Assembly: GCF_000383595.1 (NCBI RefSeq)
Contig: NZ_KB911581.1
Span: forward strand, 62,001 to 126,000
Direction of reading: 5' to 3'
Source of the DNA: Streptomyces bottropensis ATCC 25435
GTDB taxonomy: Bacteria > Actinomycetota > Actinomycetes > Streptomycetales > Streptomycetaceae
DNA: 64,000 nucleotides
The position numbers were made by a program, and so were the translations under genes. Of this stretch, positions 26,825-36,063 are shown piece by piece; within the stretch, counting starts at the first letter, position 1; the number at the start of each line of letters is the position of its first letter. Under the pieces are notes generated by a model that saw nothing but the letters and a program-made list of their open reading frames with translations, was not told the origin of the DNA and did no database searches.

Positions 26825-27319
26825 ATGTACGGCTACGACCAGAGCGCCGGCCCCCAGCAGCAGTACGCCCCGCCGCCGCAGCAGCAGATGCCCGGGCAGA
26901 TGCCCGGCGGCCAGATGGGGGGCGGATACGGGCAGCAGCCACCGCTGTACCCGGAGCCGTCCCCGCCCTCCCTCGCGGACGCGGTCCGCGCCTTCACCAC
27001 CGGCCAGCTGGCGGCGGAGGACTTCCAGCAGGTCTTCGCGACCTCCAAGGTGTACTGCCCGCGCGGCGACAACCCCGGGTTCCTCGCGCTGCACAACACC
27101 CAGCAGCCGGTGATCCCGATGTTCACCTCGCTCAAGGAGCTGCGCCGGTACGCCGGCAAGGAGTCCAAGTACTTCGTGATCACCGGCGCGGAGGTGATCG
27201 ACCTGCTGCCCACCGGGTACGGCTTCGTCCTCGACATGGAGGGCGAGCACCGGATGGTGTTCGACGCGAAGGCCGTGGAGCAGATGGTGGAGTTCGCGAT
27301 GCGGCGGATGTACGGGTAG
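26825..27319 (+). CDS. SseB-domain protein
   Basis: A 164-residue protein. A Gln/Pro/Gly-rich N-terminus (about residues 1-45) precedes an SseB N-terminal-type domain: VYCPRGDNPGFLALH, VIPMFTSLKELRRYAG, FVITGAEVIDLLPTGYGFVLDME. Domain function in actinobacteria is not established; the SseB name comes from an enterobacterial serine-sensitivity protein. It has its own promoter region shared with the dehydrogenase gene. Confidence 0.83.
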   Translation: MYGYDQSAGPQQQYAPPPQQQMPGQMPGGQMGGGYGQQPPLYPEPSPPSLADAVRAFTTGQLAAEDFQQVFATSKVYCPRGDNPGFLALHNTQQPVIPMFTSLKELRRYAGKESKYFVITGAEVIDLLPTGYGFVLDMEGEHRMVFDAKAVEQMVEFAMRRMYG

Positions 27320-27595
27320 CTCCGCGAGTGGCTCCGCCGGTCGGGCCGACCTGGGCCGGGCTGGGCCGGGCCGAGCTGGGCCGGATCGGGCCGGGTTCGG
27401 GTTCCGGTCCTTCGGGTCGCCTGCTGCTCGCCGGTGACCGGGATCGTCACCTCGCCGCTGGTCCTCTGGGACCGGCGGCGTTTCGTTGCCCGGGGACCGG
27501 AACCGCGGCGAGGGAATGGGATGAGGTTCGTGCGCTGTTAGGGCTGGCAGAAAGTTCAACAATCAACTAAAGTGAGCGCACAAGGAGGTACCGAC
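27320..27595. other. Intergenic region with GGGCCGGGC-type repeats and imperfect palindrome upstream of pirin
   Basis: No gene seen. 27353-27405 is low-complexity, built from variants of GGGCCGGGCT and GAGCTGGGCC. An imperfect inverted repeat AGTTCAACAATCAACT (27553-27568; outer arms AGTT/AACT) lies just upstream of the pirin ribosome-binding site AAGGAGG (27582-27588). It could be a MarR-type operator. Confidence 0.35.
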
Positions 27596-28567
27596 ATGCC
27601 CGCAGTGACCGTCGAGAACCCGCTGACCCTGCCCCGTGTGGCCGCACCGGCCGACGCGGTGGCCCGCCCGGTGCTCACCGTGACGACCGCGCCCAGTGGT
27701 TTCGAGGGCGAGGGTTTCCCGGTCCGCCGTGCGTTCGCCGGGATCAACTACCGCCACCTCGACCCGTTCATCATGATGGACCAGATGGGCGAGGTGGACT
27801 ATGCGCCGGGAGAGCCGAAGGGCACCCCCTGGCACCCGCACCGCGGCTTCGAGACCGTCACTTACATCATCGACGGGATCTTCGACCACCAGGACAGCCA
27901 GGGCGGTGGCGGCACCATCACCAACGGTGACACCCAGTGGATGACGGCCGGCTCGGGCCTCCTCCACATCGAGGCGCCGCCGGAGTCCCTCGTCATGTCC
28001 GGCGGCCTCTTCCACGGCATCCAGCTGTGGGTGAACCTCCCGGCCAAGGACAAGATGATGGCCCCGAGGTACCAGGACATCCGCGGCGGCCAGGTCCAGC
28101 TGCTCACCACCCCCGACGGCGGCGCGCTCCTGCGCGTCATCGCCGGTGAGCTGGACGGTCACGAGGGGCCGGGCATCACCCACACCCCGATCACGCTGCT
28201 CCACGCGACGGTCGCGCCGGGCGCGGAGATCACTCTGCCGTGGCGTGAGGACTTCAACGCCCTCGCGTACGTCCTCGCCGGGCGCGGCAGCGTCGGTGCG
28301 GACCGGCGGCCGATCCACCTCGGCCAGACGGCCGTCTTCGGTGCGGGCTCCTCGATCACCTTCCGCGCGGACGAGCAGCAGGACTCCAACGCCTCCGACC
28401 TGGAGATCGTCCTCCTCGGCGGACAGCCGATCCGGGAGCCCATGGCCCACTACGGCCCGTTCGTCATGAACACCCGCGACGAGCTGCAGCAGGCGGTCGA
28501 GGACTTCCAGAAGGGGCGCCTGGGCACGATCCCGGCGGTTCACGGAATGACCGCCGAGGGGTTGTAG
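27596..28567 (+). CDS. Pirin-family bicupin protein
   Basis: A 323-residue pirin. The N-terminal cupin has the pirin signature HPHRGFETVTYIIDG and a following metal-ligand region (FDHQDSQGGGG, MTAGSGLLHIE); the C-terminal cupin holds AVFGAGSSITF and the VLLGGQPIREPMAHYGPFVMNT end. Pirins bind Fe and act as quercetinase-like enzymes or redox-sensing co-regulators. Start ATG 27596 with a strong AAGGAGG. Its convergent neighbour is the frameshifted BRO gene. Confidence 0.92.
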   Translation: MPAVTVENPLTLPRVAAPADAVARPVLTVTTAPSGFEGEGFPVRRAFAGINYRHLDPFIMMDQMGEVDYAPGEPKGTPWHPHRGFETVTYIIDGIFDHQDSQGGGGTITNGDTQWMTAGSGLLHIEAPPESLVMSGGLFHGIQLWVNLPAKDKMMAPRYQDIRGGQVQLLTTPDGGALLRVIAGELDGHEGPGITHTPITLLHATVAPGAEITLPWREDFNALAYVLAGRGSVGADRRPIHLGQTAVFGAGSSITFRADEQQDSNASDLEIVLLGGQPIREPMAHYGPFVMNTRDELQQAVEDFQKGRLGTIPAVHGMTAEGL

Positions 28568-28669
28568 GCCCGCGCGGTCCGTTCGCCGGAGTTTCGGTGC
28601 GCCTGTCGTCCTCGGGTGCGTCGAGGTGTTCGGCGGCGGTGGGTGGGTAAAACCCGGTACTGTACGACA

Positions 28670-28708
28670 AGGCCCGAAGCCGCAACTTCGTTTTGCGACT
28701 TCGGGCCT
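28670..28708 (-). terminator. Hairpin terminator for BRO gene copy 2
   Basis: A 16-bp stem (28670-28685 with 28693-28708) with one imperfect pair. Read as minus-strand RNA that pair is G-U; read as plus-strand RNA it is C-A, so the hairpin is better on the minus strand. It lies about 50 bp past the expected end of the BRO gene. Confidence 0.75.
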
Positions 28709-28755
28709 GTCTGTTGCCGGGCTGCCGCCGGGGTCCGTGTCAGGGCCGCGCGTTT

Positions 28756-29476
28756 CTACGGCAGGACGTAGACCGGTGCCCCGGTCGGGGTGCAGCCCGT
28801 CTCTCAACTCCGGCTCCGGGGCGGTGTGGTCGTAGCGGTGCCTGAGGGTTGCGGCGATGTCCTGAAGGGCGTCGGCCATGATGCTCTGGCTGCGGTCGAT
28901 CCGGTGCAGCAGGTCGTTCCGCTCCTCCTGGAACGCCGTCAGCATCTCGTCGGCCCGGATGTTGCGCTCTTCGAGCCGGACGAGGGCGTCCACGACCGGC
29001 TGGGGCATGACGTAGGCGGTGCCGCCGGTGGGGGCGGGTTGTACGGGGGCCGGGGCGAGGGCGTAGGAGCCGTCGCGCTGGATGGTGGCGATGACTTCGG
29101 AAACCCAGGTCTTGAAGGGCTCGGCTGCGGGTTTGGTACTGCTGTTGACCAGCCGGATCAGGCCATGGAGGTTGACGAGGTTCATGTCTCGTCGCCACTC
29201 TCGACCTGCGGGAACGCTGAGACTGTGCTGGCTGAGCACAGTCTCGGCGCTTCCGAAATTGGCCGTGTCGGCAATGTTCCGCAGAGCGGAGCCGACGTGG
29301 GCGAAGCCCAGGTTTCGGCAGATGTCCACCGCCGGGAACCAGTACGTCCCGTCCGGCAGTGTGAGTCTGCGGACCCGCGCTCCCGTCGCCGCGAACACGA
29401 AGTCGTTGATGTCGATCGCGTCCTGGCGTGCCGTCGGTTCCGCCTGCGGCGTGGGCGTGTTCTTCTGCTCGTCCAT
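28756..29476 (-). pseudogene. BRO-N antirepressor-like gene, copy 2, C-terminally frameshifted
   Basis: Starts ATG 29476. The first ~210 residues match copy 1 closely: FVFAATGARVRRLTLPDGTY, WFPAVDICRNLGF, SLSVPAGREWRRDMNLVNLH and LEERNIRADE. The frame then runs on with no stop through the terminator and antisense to all of pirin (to 27563), which is implausible. In another frame, just before the terminator, the codons read GAPVYVLP-stop (TAG at 28756-28758), matching the copy-1 end GAPVYVLSRR. So a one-base shift near 28800 has disconnected the natural end, and most of the winged-helix region of copy 1 is absent. Mutation and sequencing error are both possible. Confidence 0.7.
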
Positions 29477-29621
29477 CGAGCATCACCTCCGCCTCGGAAG
29501 CTAGGCAGGCGCCGGTGTGACTCGTTTCCGTAGCAAGGATGTTCACCCGATAGGGGACAGAGGCGTCGATTCTGCTGCGAAGGCGGCGTGGGACGGCTTC
29601 GCCTTCTCACCGCGTCCGTGG

Positions 29622-32297
29622 CTAGTCGACCGGCCCTCCGTTCGAGCCGCCCGGTGCTGCCGTTTCGTTCAGCTCGAACCAGATGCTCTTGCCGTCGCCG
29701 CGGGGGTCCACGCCCCACGCGTCCGCGAGCACGTCCATGAGGACGAGGCCGCGGCCGGAGGAGGCGAGTTCGCCGGGGTGGCGCTTGTGGGGGAGGTCGT
29801 CGCCGGCGTCGGTGACCTCGATACGCATCCGACGCTTACCGCCGTCGCCGGTCATCTCGGCCACGAGGAGTGCGTCGGCGTCCGTGTGGACGAGGACGTT
29901 GGTGAGCGTCTCGGAGACGAGGAGGACCGCGGAGTCGACCTGGTCGCGGCAGTTCCAGTCGTGGAGAAGTTCGCGCACCTGTTGGCGGGCGCCGGCGATC
30001 CGTTCGGGCTCCGCCTGGGCCACGGTGAGGGCGGTGCGCCGTACGGCGGTGCCGTCGTTCCGGTCGCATGCCTCGCTCTCCCGGCACAGCAGCAGCATCG
30101 CTATGTCGTCCTCCCGCCGGTCGGCGAGCGGTCCGGGCGTGTGGTGCGAGGAGGGGCCGTGCACCCCCTGCACGAGCGCGTCCGCCAGCGCCTCCAGTCG
30201 CCCCGGCGCCAGGCCGGCCGGCTGTGGACGGGCGAGGGCGGGGGCGGTCGCGTCGGGGCGGGTGGGTGTGGGGGCGGGCGCCGGCCGCGAGCCGCCGGTG
30301 GCGCCTGACCGGCTGGGGAGCGCCGTTTCGCCGACGGTCGGCCGGCCGGCTGCCGGTGGGCCGGCCTTCGTTCGGCCGTCGGCTGGACCCTCGGCCATCG
30401 GCCTGTCGGCGGTGAGCGCGTCGGTTTTCGTGCGGGGACTTTCCCCCGGCCCGCTGCCGTTCGGCCCGCCGACGGCCGGCCGGTCGGCCTTGGGTCTGTC
30501 GGCAGTCCGTGCGTCGGCGTCTGTCCCGGAGCCTTCCAGTCCGGCGGCCTTCGAGCCGTCGACGGTGAGTGTGTCGGCCTCCGTCCCGGGACTCGCCGGG
30601 CTGTCGGCCTTCGAGTCGTCGGCAGTCGGTGTGTCGGCCTTCGGACCGGCACCCTCCGACCCACCGACGGTTAACTCCCGCGCCCTCGGCTGCCCCTCCC
30701 CCGAAGCCCCCGCACTCTTGTCCTCGTCCCCGGGGGACACCGTGTCGAAGGATTCCAGGATCGTGCGGATACGGCGCCAGCCCGTGTCGAGGTCGTGGCC
30801 GCCTGTTTCGATGAGGCCGTCGGTGCAGAGGAGCATCGTCTCGCCGGGTTCGAGGACGAGGCGGGTCGTGGGGTAGTCGGCGTCGGGGTCGATGCCCAGG
30901 GGGAGGCCGCCCGGGGTCGGGCGGACCAGGACAGTGCCGTCGGCCATGCGGACCACCGGGTCGGGGTGCCCGGCGCGGGCGATGTCGAGCACGCCGGAGA
31001 CCGGGTCGACCTCGACGTAGAGGCAGGTCGCGAAGCGCAGGTCGGCGAAGTGGGCGGCGGAGTCGTTGGTGACGCCGTGCAGGAAGCGGGAGGCGCGGGA
31101 GAGGACGGCGTCCGGGGGGTGTCCCTCGGAGGCGTAGGCACGCAGGGCGATGCGGAGCTGGCCCATGAGCCCGGCGGCGCGCACGTCGTGGCCCTGGACG
31201 TCGCCGATGACCAGGGCGAAGCGGCTGTTCGGCAGGGCGATCATGTCGTACCAGTCGCCGCCGACCTGGAGTCCGCCGCCGGTGGGGACATACCGCGCGG
31301 CGACGCTCATCCCGGGTATCTCCGGGCCCAGCGTGGGGAGCATCGTGCGCTGGAGGCCGTCGGTCAGCTCACGTTCGGTCTCGGCGGCGCCGGCGCGGGA
31401 GAGCGCCTGGGCGAGCATGCGGGCGACGGTGGTCAGCACCGAGCGCTCGTCGGGTGTGAAGGTGACGGGGTGGGTGAAGCCCGCCATCCACGCGCCCATC
31501 GTGCGCCCGGCGACGGTCAGCGGCAGGAACGCCCACGACTGCCGGGCGAACTGTTCGGCGAGCGGCCAGGCCGTGGGGTAGCGCGCCTTGTACTCCTCGG
31601 GGGAGGAGAGGTAGACGGCGCGGCCGGTGCGGACCACCTCGGCCGCCGGGTAGTCCGTCTCCAGCGGCATATGGGTGAAGGGGCCCTCGTCGCCCTGGCT
31701 GTGCCCGTGGTGCCCGATGACGGTGAGGCGGTCGGCCTCCACCCCGAACACGGCGAGCCCGTCCGGCGAGAAGCCGGGCATCGCCAGGCCCGCGGCGACC
31801 CGCAGCACCTCGGCCGTGGACCGTGCCTCGGCCAGCGCGCGGCCCGCGTCCAGCAGGAACGCCTCACGTGAGCGCCGCCAGTCGCCGGTGACGGACGGGG
31901 CGCGGGCGGCGGTCGCGGGCGAGGGCTCGGTGACCTCCTGGAGGGTGCCGATCAGCTCGAAGGACTTGCGCACCGGGTCGAAGGCCGGCTTGGAACGGCT
32001 GCGGACCGTGCGGACCACCCGGCCGCGTTCGTCCATGATCCTTATTCGCACCTCGGCGAGGGTGTCCTCGGCTACGGCGAGCTGCACGACCGACACGATC
32101 TCGTTCCAGTCGACGGGGTGCAGACGTGCTCGCGCCCCGGCCTGGGTGAGGGTCGTCGGCTCCGCGGGCAGCCCCAGAAGACGGGCGGCCTCGGCGTCCA
32201 CCGTGACGGTTTCGGCAGCGCTGTCCCAGGTCCACAGTCCCGTCGCGAGGGCGGACAGGACGTCCCCCACAGTGGGCGGGGGCTCACCAGTGCGCAT
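29622..32297 (-). CDS. PAS-GAF-PP2C (SpoIIE-type) phosphatase with C-terminal HATPase kinase domain
   Basis: An 891-residue partner-switching protein. Order: PAS (about 10-125), GAF (about 145-305), PP2C/SpoIIE phosphatase (from about 330, with VGGDWYDMIAL, VIGDVQGHDVRAAGLMGQLR, CTDGLIETGG) and a C-terminal RsbW-like HATPase (about 765-885; LLVSETLTNVLVHT, DAGDDLP, GRGLVLMDVLADAWG). It probably dephosphorylates an anti-sigma antagonist and also binds the sigma factor. Oddity: a ~200-residue Thr/Asp/Pro/Gly-rich repeat insertion (about 525-725) separates most of the PP2C fold from its final metal-binding REDDIAMLLL. Codon ~542 (30672-30674) is TTA, implying bldA dependence. Confidence 0.9.
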   Translation of the reverse strand: MRTGEPPPTVGDVLSALATGLWTWDSAAETVTVDAEAARLLGLPAEPTTLTQAGARARLHPVDWNEIVSVVQLAVAEDTLAEVRIRIMDERGRVVRTVRSRSKPAFDPVRKSFELIGTLQEVTEPSPATAARAPSVTGDWRRSREAFLLDAGRALAEARSTAEVLRVAAGLAMPGFSPDGLAVFGVEADRLTVIGHHGHSQGDEGPFTHMPLETDYPAAEVVRTGRAVYLSSPEEYKARYPTAWPLAEQFARQSWAFLPLTVAGRTMGAWMAGFTHPVTFTPDERSVLTTVARMLAQALSRAGAAETERELTDGLQRTMLPTLGPEIPGMSVAARYVPTGGGLQVGGDWYDMIALPNSRFALVIGDVQGHDVRAAGLMGQLRIALRAYASEGHPPDAVLSRASRFLHGVTNDSAAHFADLRFATCLYVEVDPVSGVLDIARAGHPDPVVRMADGTVLVRPTPGGLPLGIDPDADYPTTRLVLEPGETMLLCTDGLIETGGHDLDTGWRRIRTILESFDTVSPGDEDKSAGASGEGQPRARELTVGGSEGAGPKADTPTADDSKADSPASPGTEADTLTVDGSKAAGLEGSGTDADARTADRPKADRPAVGGPNGSGPGESPRTKTDALTADRPMAEGPADGRTKAGPPAAGRPTVGETALPSRSGATGGSRPAPAPTPTRPDATAPALARPQPAGLAPGRLEALADALVQGVHGPSSHHTPGPLADRREDDIAMLLLCRESEACDRNDGTAVRRTALTVAQAEPERIAGARQQVRELLHDWNCRDQVDSAVLLVSETLTNVLVHTDADALLVAEMTGDGGKRRMRIEVTDAGDDLPHKRHPGELASSGRGLVLMDVLADAWGVDPRGDGKSIWFELNETAAPGGSNGGPVD

Positions 32298-32657
32298 TGA
32301 CCCACTCTAAGAACAGCTGATCGGACCGTGCCACCGGCGCTGCGCCGGGCTCCGATCGGGACCGGGGGCACGGCAAGCGACCACGACCGGTGGCGACGGA
32401 GGTGACGGCAATCGACGCTAGCGACAGTAACCGCTTACGGTCCTGCCCATGGCTATGACCGTGCGTATCCGGTCGGCGGTGCGGTCGTCGCGGAGACGGG
32501 GAGCCTGCTCCACGGTGCCCGCCGCTCATCAATGGTGGGGAGGTGATCTCGGGGTGCCCGGTACCCTTGGGTTTGTTTCACGTGAAACATCGGCCGTGAG
32601 ACACCGGCCGTGAGGCACCGCCCAGATCCCCGATCAGCGAAGGCTGGATGAACGACG
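32298..32657. other. 360-bp divergent promoter region between phosphatase gene and aspS
   Basis: No gene seen. GTTTCACGTGAAAC, a perfect 14-bp palindrome at about 32575-32588, lies about 70 bp upstream of aspS; it matches the Streptomyces parS consensus recognised by ParB as I remember it. The rest shows only short inverted repeats (ACACCGGCCGTGAGGC-like) and no T-box-like leader that I could identify. Confidence 0.5.
32575..32588. promoter_or_regulatory. parS: parS-like ParB binding site
   Basis: The 14-bp palindrome GTTTCACGTGAAAC upstream of aspS is identical to the Streptomyces parS core (bacterial consensus TGTTTCACGTGAAACA); the flanking bases here, TGTTTCACGTGAAACA, also match. ParB binds such sites to organise the origin region and segregate chromosomes during sporulation. 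parS sites cluster around oriC, and from memory the S. coelicolor region near SCO3800 is close to oriC, consistent with this placement. Position is by eye and may be off by one base. Confidence 0.85.
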
Positions 32658-34421
32658 ATGCATCGGTACAGGTCCCACACCTGCGGCGAGCTCCGCGCCT
32701 CTGACGTCGGCACCGACGTCCGGCTGAGCGGCTGGCTGCACAATCGGCGCGACCTGGGCGGCATCCTCTTCATCGATCTCCGCGATCACTACGGCATCAC
32801 GCAGCTGGTGGCCCGTCCGGGCACCCCGGCCTACGAGGCGCTGGACAAGATCTCCAAGGAGTCGACCGTCCGCGTCGACGGCAAGGTCGTCTCGCGAGGC
32901 ACCGAGAACGTCAACCCGGACCTGCCCACCGGTGAGATCGAGGTCGAGGTCGGCGAGGTCGAGCTGCTCGGCGCGGCCGCCCCGCTCCCCTTCACGATCA
33001 ACGCCGAGGACGGGGTCAACGAGGAGCGGCGTCTGGAGTACCGCTTCCTCGACCTGCGCCGCGAGCGCATGCACCGCAACATCATGCTGCGTACGGCCGT
33101 GATCAGCGCCATCCGTCACAAGATGACGGCCCTCGGCTTCAACGAGATGGCGACCCCGATCCTGTCCGCCACCTCCCCCGAGGGTGCCCGCGACTTCGTC
33201 GTGCCGTCGCGCCTCAACCCGGGCAAGTTCTACGCGCTCCCCCAGGCCCCGCAGCAGTTCAAGCAGCTGCTGATGATCTCGGGCTTCGACCGGTACTTCC
33301 AGATCGCGCCCTGCTTCCGTGACGAGGACGCGCGCGCGGACCGTTCGCCGGGCGAGTTCTACCAGCTCGACGTGGAGATGTCCTTCGTCGAGCAGGAGGA
33401 CGTGTTCCAGCCCATCGAGAAGCTCATGACCGAGCTGTTCGAGGAGTTCGGCAAGGGACGGCACGTCACCTCACCCTTCCCGCGCATCCCGTTCCGCGAG
33501 GCGATGCTGAAGTACGGCTCCGACAAGCCGGACCTGCGGGCCCAGCTGGAGTTGGTGGACATCACCGACGTCTTCGACGGTTCGGAGTTCAAGGCGTTCG
33601 CCGGCAAGCACGTGCGCGCGCTCGCGGTGCCGGACGTCTCGGCCCAGCCGCGCAAGTTCTTCGACCAGCTCGGCGAGTACGCGATCGAGCAGGGCGCGAA
33701 GGGTCTGGCCTGGGTGCGCGTGGCCGAGGACGGTTCGCTGTCCGGCCCGATCGCCAAGTTCCTCACCGAGGAGAACGTCGCCGAGCTGACCAAGCGGCTC
33801 TCGCTGGCCGCCGGTCACGCCGTGTTCTTCGGCGCGGGCGAGTTCGAGGAAGTCTCGAAGATCATGGGCGCGGTGCGGGTCGAGGCCGCCAAGCGGGCCG
33901 GGCACTTCGAGGAGGGCGTCTTCCGCTTCTGCTGGATCGTCGACTTCCCGATGTACGAGAAGGACGAGGAGACCGGCAAGATCGACTTCTCGCACAACCC
34001 CTTCTCCATGCCGCAGGGGGGCCTGGAGGCCCTGGAGTCCCAGGACCCGCTGGACATCCTCGGCTGGCAGTACGACATCGTCTGCAACGGTGTCGAGCTG
34101 TCCTCCGGCGCGATCCGGAACCACGAGCCCGAGATCATGCTCAAGGCCTTCGAGATCGCGGGCTACGACCGTGACACCGTCGAGGAGCAGTTCGCGGGCA
34201 TGCTGCGCGCGTTCCGCTTCGGCGCGCCGCCGCACGGCGGCATCGCGCCGGGTGTCGACCGCATCGTCATGCTCCTCGCGGACGAGCCCAACATCCGCGA
34301 GACCATCGCCTTCCCGCTCAACGGCAACGCCCAGGACCTGATGATGGGCGCGCCGACGGAGTTGGAGGAGGCGCGGCTGCGCGAGCTGCACCTGTCGGTG
34401 CGCAAGCCCCAGCCGAAGTAG
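32658..34421 (+). CDS. aspS: Aspartyl-tRNA synthetase
   Basis: A 587-residue bacterial-type class II AspRS. The N-terminal OB-fold anticodon domain (about residues 1-105: [22 protein letters not shown]) is followed by the class II catalytic core: [24 protein letters not shown] (motif 2), the bacterial GAD insertion (about 300-410), and motif 3 [20 protein letters not shown] near the C-terminus. It charges tRNA-Asp. Many actinobacteria also use AspRS on tRNA-Asn with GatCAB, and no asnS is seen here; discrimination cannot be judged by eye. Monocistronic, with a strong terminator. A parS-like site lies upstream. Confidence 0.96.
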   Translation: MHRYRSHTCGELRASDVGTDVRLSGWLHNRRDLGGILFIDLRDHYGITQLVARPGTPAYEALDKISKESTVRVDGKVVSRGTENVNPDLPTGEIEVEVGEVELLGAAAPLPFTINAEDGVNEERRLEYRFLDLRRERMHRNIMLRTAVISAIRHKMTALGFNEMATPILSATSPEGARDFVVPSRLNPGKFYALPQAPQQFKQLLMISGFDRYFQIAPCFRDEDARADRSPGEFYQLDVEMSFVEQEDVFQPIEKLMTELFEEFGKGRHVTSPFPRIPFREAMLKYGSDKPDLRAQLELVDITDVFDGSEFKAFAGKHVRALAVPDVSAQPRKFFDQLGEYAIEQGAKGLAWVRVAEDGSLSGPIAKFLTEENVAELTKRLSLAAGHAVFFGAGEFEEVSKIMGAVRVEAAKRAGHFEEGVFRFCWIVDFPMYEKDEETGKIDFSHNPFSMPQGGLEALESQDPLDILGWQYDIVCNGVELSSGAIRNHEPEIMLKAFEIAGYDRDTVEEQFAGMLRAFRFGAPPHGGIAPGVDRIVMLLADEPNIRETIAFPLNGNAQDLMMGAPTELEEARLRELHLSVRKPQPK

Positions 34422-34449
34422 GGCAAGCCTTTTCGCCGGCCTTTCCGTG

Positions 34450-34486
34450 AAGGGGCCTGAAATCGTTCGTCGATTTCAGGCCCCTT
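34450..34486 (+). terminator. Hairpin terminator after aspS
   Basis: A 16-bp perfect stem (34450-34465 with 34471-34486), 5-nt loop, ending in CCTTTC, 28 bp past the aspS stop. Confidence 0.9.
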
Positions 34487-34798
34487 TCGTATGCGCGGCG
34501 CGGGAAGAAGGAGCCTTTTCCCGGCGCGCGGGTGTGCGTCAGGTGGCGCGCAGACAGCGGGAGTCGTCCGTCGGCTCCTGGTGGCAGCCGCCCGGGGCAG
34601 GCCGGAGGAGTGCCGGCTCGGGGGTGCGCCGGGCGGGACCGAACGCAAGCCTCAACGGAACCTCTGCCGAAAAGAGGGCCGGAAACAGACGGCCTTCTCG
34701 GACCCCTTTACTTTTGTGGAGGAATCCGCGCGAGAATGCGAGGCAAAGCACAGTCCTTTCTCATGCCATTGACAGGCGGCCTCCCTAATTTCCTGGCC
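34487..34798. other. Intergenic region upstream of dioxygenase gene; start of accessory region
   Basis: No convincing gene. It holds the dioxygenase promoter and a good GTGGAGGAA site at about 34716-34724 whose nearest in-frame ATG is 34736, 12 nt on. That leaves the dioxygenase start unsettled (34736, 34763 or 34799). The codon bias typical of genes is lost here. Confidence 0.45.
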
Positions 34799-35803
34799 AT
34801 GACGGGAAACCAGACCGGAGACGAGAAGGCCCACGGGCCGAGGCACAAGCGCGATCTGACGCGCCGCAAGGTCGTCGTGGCGGGGGCGGGCGCCGTGGCC
34901 GCCGTGGGTGTGGGCGGGGCGGTCGTCGCCACCGCGAGCGCGGGCACGAACGGCGGCAAGGGAAGCGGAAGCGGTGAGCCCCTCGCCGCCACGAGCGCCA
35001 GCGCCGGCGAGGACTGCTACAAGCTGACCTCGGAGACCACCGAAGGCCCGTACTACATCGACGCGGACAAGCTCCGCCAGGACATCACGGAGGACAAGGA
35101 GGGCATCCCCTTCACCCTCCGTCTCAAGGTGATCGACGCCGAGACCTGCAAGCCGCTCCGCGACGCGGCCGTCGACATCTGGCACTGCGACGCGCTCGGT
35201 CTCTACTCGGGCTACGAGAGCTTCTCCGAGGGCGGCGGCACCCCGCCCACCGACGCCCCCTCGGGCACCCCCACCGACGTGCCGACCGGTGAGCCGCCGA
35301 CGGGTGGCGGCGGTGGCGGGGGCGGACACGAGGAACCCACCAGCGACACCCGCTATCTGCGCGGCACCTGGAAGACCGACAAGCGCGGCCTCGTCACCTT
35401 CGAGACGATCTTCCCGGGCTGGTACCGGGGCCGCTGTGTGCACATCCACACGAAGGTGCACGTCGACGGCGAGTGGACGGACGCCGGTTACGAGGGCGGC
35501 ACCACCTGCCACACCGGTCAGTTCTTCCTCGGCGAGGAGGCCGTGCTCGACTCAGCCGAGGTCGAGCCGTACTCGACCTCCACGACCGAGCGCACGACCC
35601 TCGACGACGACACGATCTACGACGGCGGCGGCGTCCAGGGCGGTCTGCTCAAGCTGAAGTACAGGAAGAAGAACGACATCTCCCGCGGTGTCGTCGGCTC
35701 CATCACGGTCGGCGTCGACCCGGAGGCCACGCACACCGGCACGGACGACTCCGTCCAGCCGGGTGCCTCGGCCACCGCGTCGGAGTCCGCCACGGCGGGC
35801 TGA
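34799..35803 (+). CDS. Secreted (Tat) intradiol ring-cleavage dioxygenase
   Basis: About 334 residues. The N-terminus carries a twin-arginine signal (LTRRKVVVAGAGAVAAVGVG). The catalytic beta-sandwich has the protocatechuate/catechol 1,2-dioxygenase pattern: TTEGPYYID (metal-ligand Tyr), DIWHCDALGLYSGYE, then GWYRGRCVHIHTKVH, giving the second Tyr and the two His ligands. A Gly/Pro/Thr-rich loop (about 160-185) is inserted in the fold. Homologues secreted by actinomycetes cleave lignin-derived catechols outside the cell. The true start may be further upstream (34736 or 34763). Confidence 0.87.
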   Translation: MTGNQTGDEKAHGPRHKRDLTRRKVVVAGAGAVAAVGVGGAVVATASAGTNGGKGSGSGEPLAATSASAGEDCYKLTSETTEGPYYIDADKLRQDITEDKEGIPFTLRLKVIDAETCKPLRDAAVDIWHCDALGLYSGYESFSEGGGTPPTDAPSGTPTDVPTGEPPTGGGGGGGGHEEPTSDTRYLRGTWKTDKRGLVTFETIFPGWYRGRCVHIHTKVHVDGEWTDAGYEGGTTCHTGQFFLGEEAVLDSAEVEPYSTSTTERTTLDDDTIYDGGGVQGGLLKLKYRKKNDISRGVVGSITVGVDPEATHTGTDDSVQPGASATASESATAG

Positions 35804-35826
35804 CCCCGGCCGAACCGGCGTACGGC

Positions 35827-35859
35827 AGGCCCGGAACCCCTCCCCAGGGTTCCGGGCCT
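35827..35859 (+). terminator. Hairpin terminator after dioxygenase gene
   Basis: A 13-bp stem (35827-35839 with 35847-35859), 7-nt loop, 24 bp beyond the stop codon. Confidence 0.8.
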
Positions 35860-36063
35860 TCGGCGTGCGCTCGTTTGTCGGGCGCCGGGTACCCGCAGGG
35901 GGACTCATCAGGGGACGCACAGGTTTGTCGACGGATGAGCACAGCGGGAAGGGGTGTCATGGGACGTACAGGGTGAGGGAACCCGTACGAAGCGTACGGT
36001 GGCGTACCAGCCGTACGGGACGAAGTGGCCGTACGGGACGAAACGTCGGAGCTGGAGGAGGCC

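Noticed and set aside
27563..28755. Extension of BRO copy 2 to a 637-residue protein
   Set aside because: The extension passes through a terminator and lies entirely antisense to pirin; it results from the frameshift.
10820..29476. Prophage, suggested by two BRO-N antirepressor-like genes
   Set aside because: No integrase, structural, lysis or packaging genes accompany either copy; neighbours are core metabolism.
34799..35803. Aromatic catabolic gene cluster around the dioxygenase
   Set aside because: No cycloisomerase, transporter or regulator of a beta-ketoadipate pathway is adjacent; the enzyme is secreted and alone.
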